A stretch of 9,359 bases of DNA from Chloroflexota bacterium (GTDB taxonomy: Bacteria > Chloroflexota > Limnocylindria > QHBO01): NCBI GenBank assembly GCA_005879775.1, contig VBJX01000021.1, forward strand, positions 1-9,359, in the 5' to 3' direction. The position numbers were made by a program, and so were the translations under genes. Under the pieces are notes generated by a model that saw only the letters and a list, made by a program, of their open reading frames with translations, had not been told where the DNA came from and made no database searches. Shown here in pieces: positions 5,524-9,359 of the stretch (positions are counted from its first letter, which is position 1; the number at the start of each line of letters is the position of its first letter).

Positions 5524-7953
5524 TCAGGGAGCGACGGTGAAGGAGATCCCGCCGGCCTCGGCCAGCCAGTAGCCGGCCCAGATGCCGTTGGCCAGGCGGA
5601 GCATCGGCTGTCCGTTGATGACCGCCCAGCCCGCAGCGTTGGCGGCCGATGATCGGGGAAGGGTTGCGGTCAGGCTGCCGAGCCGATGGCCGGCGCTGTC
5701 GTACCGATATCCGGTGTAGGTCCCGGAGGCGAACGAGATCCTTGGGAGGCTCGCAAAGTCGAGCCCGGCCACTGCTCCCGGCCGAAAGATCAACGACGAC
5801 TCGGGGAGCCAATAGCCGGCCCAGATGCCGTTGCTGACCGCGAAGTACGGGCGCCCGTTGATGATTGCCCGGGAGCTGACGTTCGCCGTCGAGCTCTTGG
5901 CCAGCGTGGCGGTCCGTCCGCCGAGGATCGCTCCGCTCGCGTCGAAGCGGTAGCCGGTGAAGGTCCCCGCCTGCACTGAGATGGCCGGGTTCGAGGCATA
6001 TGGGACCAGCTCGGTCTGCCCGTCCAGGTACGAGATGGCGCTCTCGCGCACCCAACGCCCCGCCCAGAGCCCATTCTCGACATAGAGCCAGCGGCCCGGC
6101 AGGTTGGGGAGCAGGGCTCGCTGGCTGGTCGAGGCGCTGGAGGGGCTGCTGAAAGTCGCGGTGACGGCCGAGGTGAGACGGCCGTCTGCGGCCACCGTGT
6201 ATCCAGTGGTCGTTCCGGGCAGCACGTGAAGGCGACGCCACGGGCTGAATGCCTGACCGGGAGCTGTCGTGAAGATCCACGTCTGAGGAGCCATCGGATT
6301 CCCGGCGGCATCGCTGACCCCTGGCCCGAGCGTGATCGTGAAGCTCGCATTCGACGCGAGCGGAGCCGATGGCCTCAACGTCGCTCGACCGGCGGCCGGG
6401 TCAGTGCTGACCGTGGCGCCAAGGTGGCTGCCGGAGGCGTTGGCCAGCTGGAAGGTCGCGCCACTGACCCCAGTCACGGCCTCGCTGAATTTGACGGTGA
6501 CCGGGGTGCTGTCGGGAAGCATGGTGGCGCCGGAGGCGGGCGTCGCGTTGGTCAGCCTGGGTGCCAGCAGGTCGGCGGTGATGCCGGCCGAGTCGAGCAG
6601 GCTGGGATCGAAGCTCGCTGACGGGGCAGCATGCGATGCCCCGCCGCCATCGGTGGCGGTGATGCGCAGCAGGTAGCGCCCGGCCCGCGCCCACGCTCCG
6701 CCGGTCAGGCGCCCGTCCCATGTCGCGCTGTTGGGGCCCGCCGCCTGGGCTCCGACGGCGATCGAGCGCACAACTGCGCCGCTTGCGCCCAGCACGTCCA
6801 GGCGGACCGATGCGGCGGCGCGCAGCCGGTAGGTTGCCGCCACGCCGTCCTTCACCCCGTCGCCGTTCGGGCTGAACGCGGGTGGAGTCGAGAGGCTGGC
6901 CACGAACGGGTCGAGGCGGACGATCGTCGGCGCCTGGGTGGGGACGAGGTAGGGACCAGATCCCGAACCGGCGGCCACGAAGCCGATGCGCGGATAGTCG
7001 GAGGAGGGCCATTCAGTGAAGCCGTACTGGACCCGCCACCAGCTGTACCCGTCAGCACTGATGGGTCCGGCGAGGAGGTCGATCACCGCGCCGCTGGGGA
7101 GCGTGCTGAGAATCGGGTAGGCGGTTCCGGCTCCGCCGCGAACGTTGAGCGAGTCGACGGCCACCCGGGCGAAGGTGCCGGCCGTCAGGCCGGCTGGCTG
7201 TGCCGGGACGGAGACCCACGGCTGGCGGTTGCCCTTCAGGTCGGTGGCCGACACCCGGAACTCGTACGAGGTGCCGGAGGCCCCGCTGAACCATGCCGAG
7301 GTGGCCTGCGTGTCGCTCAGCCACGCGCTCCAGGTCGAGCTGCCGACGCGGCGCTGCTGGACGTCGTAGCTGTCGACGCCGGAGGCGTAGTCGATCGTCT
7401 TCCAGCTCACCTTGATCGCGCTGGCGTCGACGGTTGGCGGCAGCAGCGAGATACCTCCCACGGGGGGCTCGGTGTCATCAACGAACTTGTCGGCGAGGAC
7501 ACGCCACAGCTCGTTGTGGCCCTGGTCCATGAGGAGGGTCCACATCCCCATGCCGGCGAGGCCTCGGGCGTTGACCAGGTCGTACTTGACCGCAAGGCTC
7601 TGGGGGTCGTCGTAGTAACCCTCCACCCAGTTCCCGGCGGCGGCGTCCCAGTAGCGGTACCACGGCGTCTTGCCGACGTCGTCCCAGAGCCGTCCGAATT
7701 GCGTGGCCTGCGCCAGGTGCCCCGTGTAGTAGTAGGCGTGGGAGATGCCGTCGATGGTGGTGGCGTTCAGCAGGTTGGAGCTCGTCGGCCAGGTGCGCCC
7801 GTAGTAGGGGACTCCCCAGATCAGCTTGCCGCCTCCGGTCTCAGACAGGAAGTCGTTCATCGTGCCGTTCACGTCGAGGGTGTACGCGCTGTCGATGGGA
7901 GCCACCGCCCCGGCGCGCGCCGAGCCGGACCAGCTGTAGTCGTAGCCCATCAC
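5524..7953 (-). CDS. C-terminal fragment of a frame-broken secreted GH18 glycosidase-like protein with FnIII, SH3, Ig-like domains and three WAGYW repeats
   Basis: The frame is open from 8022 to the TGA at 5524, but its first start-like codon (GTG, 7953) is the internal Val of the GH18 strand FVMGYDYSW, so this is not an independent gene. Counting from that Val: the rest of the GH18 barrel 1-160 (MGYDY, WGVPYYGRTW, KYDLVNARGLAGMGMWTL), FnIII-like 168-254, bacterial SH3 260-327 (LNVRGGAGTAYPIL, WWRVQYG), a FlgD-type Ig domain 355-436 starting at FSPNGDGVKDG, an SbsA/Big_5-like Ig domain 464-564 (TPASGATMLPDSTPVTVKFS), then three repeats, 572-638, 656-719 and 736-800, each ending WAG(Y/R)W. The architecture is that of an extracellular, envelope-bound glycan-degrading or glycan-binding protein. 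Codons 8022-7954 encode 23 further in-frame residues (ending GAADAIF) with no start codon. If intact, the whole protein would be about 1,070-1,090 residues. Confidence 0.85.
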   Translation of the reverse strand: MMGYDYSWSGSARAGAVAPIDSAYTLDVNGTMNDFLSETGGGKLIWGVPYYGRTWPTSSNLLNATTIDGISHAYYYTGHLAQATQFGRLWDDVGKTPWYRYWDAAAGNWVEGYYDDPQSLAVKYDLVNARGLAGMGMWTLLMDQGHNELWRVLADKFVDDTEPPVGGISLLPPTVDASAIKVSWKTIDYASGVDSYDVQQRRVGSSTWSAWLSDTQATSAWFSGASGTSYEFRVSATDLKGNRQPWVSVPAQPAGLTAGTFARVAVDSLNVRGGAGTAYPILSTLPSGAVIDLLAGPISADGYSWWRVQYGFTEWPSSDYPRIGFVAAGSGSGPYLVPTQAPTIVRLDPFVASLSTPPAFSPNGDGVKDGVAATYRLRAAASVRLDVLGASGAVVRSIAVGAQAAGPNSATWDGRLTGGAWARAGRYLLRITATDGGGASHAAPSASFDPSLLDSAGITADLLAPRLTNATPASGATMLPDSTPVTVKFSEAVTGVSGATFQLANASGSHLGATVSTDPAAGRATLRPSAPLASNASFTITLGPGVSDAAGNPMAPQTWIFTTAPGQAFSPWRRLHVLPGTTTGYTVAADGRLTSAVTATFSSPSSASTSQRALLPNLPGRWLYVENGLWAGRWVRESAISYLDGQTELVPYASNPAISVQAGTFTGYRFDASGAILGGRTATLAKSSTANVSSRAIINGRPYFAVSNGIWAGYWLPESSLIFRPGAVAGLDFASLPRISFASGTYTGYRYDSAGHRLGSLTATLPRSSAANAAGWAVINGQPMLRLANGIWAGYWLAEAGGISFTVAP
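5554..6240 (-). repeat. Three tandem protein-coding repeats of the WAGYW type in the GH18 protein
   Basis: Copies lie at 6240-6040, 5988-5797 and 5748-5554. Each has a TGY strand near the front (GTTTGYTV, GTFTGYRF, GTYTGYRY), a middle ATL/ATF segment with a Ser-rich turn, and an end block NG-(L/I)-WAG-(Y/R)-W-x-x-(E)-(S/A). The WAG motifs are exactly 81 residues apart in both intervals. The copies are divergent, so they are old domain duplications rather than recent DNA repeats. I cannot assign a named domain; envelope attachment is a guess. Confidence 0.85.
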
Positions 7954-7996
7954 GAAGATGGCGTCGGCGGCGCCCGAGGCGGTCAGCCCCGTAACG

Positions 7997-8022
7997 TCAT
8001 AGCCGGTGGCCCACGTCGCCGC
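7997..8022 (-). other. Frameshift/deletion junction inside the GH18 barrel
   Basis: The upstream frame stays open until the TGA at 7999-7997, and the downstream frame is open only below the TGA at 8025-8023. The switch must therefore fall in or near this 26-base overlap. Joining the frames needs one base skipped or two (3n+2) added. GH18 relatives, from memory, have about 40 residues between the catalytic Glu and the YDV strand; here only about 19 can be read. This points to a missing segment of about 20 codons rather than a one-base slip. Confidence 0.75.
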
Positions 8023-8746
8023 TCAAGCTCGTGTACTGGTCGCGGACCGAGCTGGCGACCATCTCGAAGTCCAGGTTGACGCCATCGGCACCGCGATCCT
8101 GCACGGCGGACACGATCTGGCCGACGAGGCTCGCGCGGGCCGAGGAGCTGCCCAGGAAGGCGGCCATGTTGGCGGCGGAGGTGCTGTCCCAGGCCATCAT
8201 CGAGACGGTCAGCACCACGCGCACCCCGCTGGCATGCGCCTGGTCGATGACGTTCGTCATGCGCGAGCTGGTCCAGCCGGCCCAGCCGGTGGACGGCGCG
8301 CTGACGGTGCCCTTGACCAGCGCCCCCTCGCGGTTGGCGCCGACTGAGAAGTAGGCGATCGTCGAGACCAGGTGGTAGTTCATCGAAGCCAGGGCGGTGT
8401 CGTTCAGCATCCAGTAGGGCAGGAAGCCGAAGACCTCCTTGCGCAGCCCGTTGGGAAGCGCCGGTGCGGCCGTCCCGAGCTGCAGCGTGCTCGACGAGGG
8501 AGTCAGCGCAACGCGCGGGCGCTTCCCTGGCCGAAAGTCGAAATGCCCCCGACCTTCGGTGGCCAGCATCTCGGCGTGCACCGAACGCTGCATGAGCTCT
8601 GCAGGCATCGGCGGCAGAACCCGCCCATCGGCAAGGACCACCGAGCCGGGCGGCACCGGATCCCTGGCGAGCGTGGCGCCGGGCAGGATCGCCGTGGCGG
8701 CGAGGAGAGCGAGGAGGGTCGCGAGGGCGAGGAGTCGGCGGCTCAC
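7997..8746 (-). CDS. N-terminal fragment of the frame-broken secreted GH18 glycosidase-like protein (signal peptide plus first half of barrel)
   Basis: 249 residues from a GTG start. AGGTGA lies nine bases upstream as a plausible ribosome binding site. Residues 1-27 are a classical signal peptide: SRR, a Leu/Ala-rich core, and T-L-A as the likely cleavage site before RD. The barrel opens at VFGFLPYW (105-112). The catalytic strand is DGVNLDFE (221-228), with Glu228 as the predicted acid/base and Asn224 at the second Asp of the DxxDxDxE signature, a substitution I recall from YaaH-like GH18 proteins. After DQYTSL (236-241) the frame turns into SGDVGHRL and stops at 7997, in mid barrel. The continuing barrel sequence is in the +1 frame from 8022 on. 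The gene is therefore one protein split by a lesion. GH18 enzymes cleave GlcNAc-containing glycans such as chitin or peptidoglycan; the exact substrate is unknown. Confidence 0.85.
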   Translation of the reverse strand: MSRRLLALATLLALLAATAILPGATLARDPVPPGSVVLADGRVLPPMPAELMQRSVHAEMLATEGRGHFDFRPGKRPRVALTPSSSTLQLGTAAPALPNGLRKEVFGFLPYWMLNDTALASMNYHLVSTIAYFSVGANREGALVKGTVSAPSTGWAGWTSSRMTNVIDQAHASGVRVVLTVSMMAWDSTSAANMAAFLGSSSARASLVGQIVSAVQDRGADGVNLDFEMVASSVRDQYTSLSGDVGHRL

Positions 8747-8871
8747 AAGGATCGGTCACCTGTCAGGGTCAGGCCCAGCGGCCGCCGATCGGCGACCGCA
8801 TCGGTCCTCACCCTACCGACCACCACCGCCCCGGACCATGGTACGGATGGGCCCCGACGGATGGCCCTGGG
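8747..8871. other. Intergenic region between the two secreted-protein genes
   Basis: These 125 bases separate the TAG at 8872 from the GTG at 8746. They hold the 22-base palindrome at 8778-8799, two copies of acggatgg at 8843-8850 and 8857-8864, an accatggt palindrome at 8835-8842, a weak TAGGGT (8815-8810) that could serve as a -10, and AGGTGA as the likely ribosome binding site. I see no U-rich terminator and no small gene. Confidence 0.6.
8778..8799. promoter_or_regulatory. 22-base imperfect palindrome: hairpin or operator upstream of the GH18 gene
   Basis: A perfect 12-base core, cgccgatcggcg (8783-8794), is flanked by one mismatched position on each side (8782 C, 8795 A) and then by matching gcgg and ccgc arms. 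As minus-strand RNA the mismatch becomes a G-U pair, giving a nine-pair GC stem closed by a GAUC loop. It lies about 75 bases past the stop of the upstream gene and 32 bases before the GH18 start. There is no U-tract, so a classical intrinsic terminator is doubtful. A dimeric repressor site or an mRNA end-stabilising hairpin are alternatives. Confidence 0.5.
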
Positions 8872-9359
8872 CTAGGTTGGCGCCACGAAGACGACGAACG
8901 ACTCCCGGATCCAGTACCCGGCCCAGACGCCATTCGTCACCGAGAACCACGTGCCGTACTGGTTGGTGACCTTGGCGCGCGCGCTTGCGCTCGCTCCCGA
9001 GCTCTTGGTCAGGGTGTAGGTCTTCTGGGCCGTCATCGCTCCGCTCGACGAGAACTGGTATCCGGTGTGGGTCCCGAGCTTGAAGGTGAGGGTGACCGGG
9101 GGATTGAAGGTCGTCGGCGTCCCGGAGCCGCCCGGCTGAGGGCTACCGCTCAGATAGACGGCGTTCGACTCCCGGACCCAGTATCCGGCCCATACCCCGT
9201 CGACCACGAGGTACCAGACCCCGGATTGGCCGGTGAGCGTGCGGCGAATGCTGGTGTGAGCGCTGGAGCTGGACGCGAGGGTGTAGGTCTTGATGGCAGT
9301 CGGATTACCAGTCAGGTCGAACTGGTAGCCGGTGTGCGTGCCGATCCTGAAGGTGAGCG
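8872..9359 (-). CDS. C-terminal end of a WAGYW-repeat protein, N-terminus outside window
   Basis: 161 residues are readable from codon 9357-9355 to the TAG at 8872; the frame is open to the window edge, so the true start lies beyond 9359. An apparent GTG start at 9207 is just a Val inside the first repeat. Content: repeat A at residues 1-64 (GTHTGYQF at 6-13, VDGVWAGYWVRES at 52-64), a Gly/Pro/Ser/Thr-rich linker 70-87, and repeat B at 88-153 (GTHTGYQF again at 95-102, TNGVWAGYWIRES). The protein ends eleven or so residues later in VAPT, close to the FTVAP end of the GH18 protein. By analogy it is probably a secreted protein whose catalytic or binding domain is off-window. Nothing visible tells its enzymatic function. 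Confidence 0.8.
   Translation of the reverse strand, partial: LTFRIGTHTGYQFDLTGNPTAIKTYTLASSSSAHTSIRRTLTGQSGVWYLVVDGVWAGYWVRESNAVYLSGSPQPGGSGTPTTFNPPVTLTFKLGTHTGYQFSSSGAMTAQKTYTLTKSSGASASARAKVTNQYGTWFSVTNGVWAGYWIRESFVVFVAPT
8899..9357 (-). repeat. Two protein-coding WAGYW repeats in the upstream partial gene
   Basis: Copies lie at 9357-9166 and 9096-8899. They share GTHTGYQF at the front, KTYTL in the middle, and V-W-A-G-Y-W-(V/I)-R-E-S at the end, with WAG motifs 89 residues apart. The extra spacing compared with the 81 of the GH18 protein comes from a Gly/Pro/Thr linker. They are closer to each other than to the GH18 copies. Confidence 0.85.

Noticed and set aside
7997..8022. Programmed ribosomal frameshift in the GH18 gene
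   Set aside because: I see no slippery heptamer in the overlap, and a shift alone would not restore the residues that seem to be missing from the barrel.
6631..8079. A 482-codon open frame on the plus strand opposite the GH18 gene
   Set aside because: It is a GC-driven antisense shadow. The product is low-complexity Arg/Gly/Val/Asp sequence with no motif, and the minus strand carries clear domains throughout.
8843..8864. Direct repeat acggatgg x2 as a regulator binding site or target-site duplication
   Set aside because: Eight-base copies six bases apart in GC-rich sequence are easily chance, and there is no inserted element between them.

Overview
This is a GC-rich bacterial window (roughly two thirds G+C by eye, not counted). 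Every gene I can support lies on the minus strand and reads from high to low coordinates. Frequent GTG starts, tightly packed genes, an rph-rdgB pair and secreted GH18/SH3 proteins with WAGYW-type repeats suggest a GC-rich Chloroflexota bacterium (Limnocylindria-like). That assignment is inference. I found no RNA gene, IS element, CRISPR array or attachment site.

Layout in transcription order. (1) 9359-8872: the C-terminal end of a protein that starts outside the window, with two copies of a 65-residue repeat ending in WAGYW..RES. (2) 8871-8747: a short intergenic stretch with a strong 22-base imperfect palindrome. (3) 8746-5524: a secreted GH18 glycosidase-like protein with a signal peptide, a GH18 barrel, FnIII, SH3, FlgD-like Ig and SbsA-like Ig domains, and three more copies of the same repeat. 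Its reading frame is broken inside the barrel at about 7997-8022, apparently with loss of about 20 codons, so it is a pseudogene or an assembly error. (4) 5468-4129: the housekeeping pair rph (RNase PH) and rdgB (dITP/XTP pyrophosphatase). (5) 4109-1: five genes that look like a complete nucleotide-sugar set: LbH acetyltransferase, UDP-GlcNAc 2-epimerase, DegT-type aminotransferase, Gfo/Idh/MocA 3-dehydrogenase, and the start of a UDP-sugar 6-dehydrogenase cut by the window edge.

The five enzyme classes match those that make UDP-2,3-diacetamido-2,3-dideoxy uronic acids: the bacterial WbpA-B-E-D-I route to UDP-ManNAc3NAcA, or the methanogen MMP0350-0353 route to UDP-GlcNAc3NAcA. Expected roles are 6-oxidation, 3-oxidation, 3-transamination, 3-N-acetylation and 2-epimerisation. 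The product would feed a surface polysaccharide or glycoprotein glycan.

Five of the six junctions from rph down to the 6-dehydrogenase are identical four-base GTGA overlaps, mostly without a Shine-Dalgarno sequence. The exception is rdgB to acetyltransferase, which has a 19-base gap, an AAGGAG site, an ATG start and a TACAAT box. The sugar set may therefore be a translationally coupled block with its own entry point, placed behind the RNA/nucleotide housekeeping pair.
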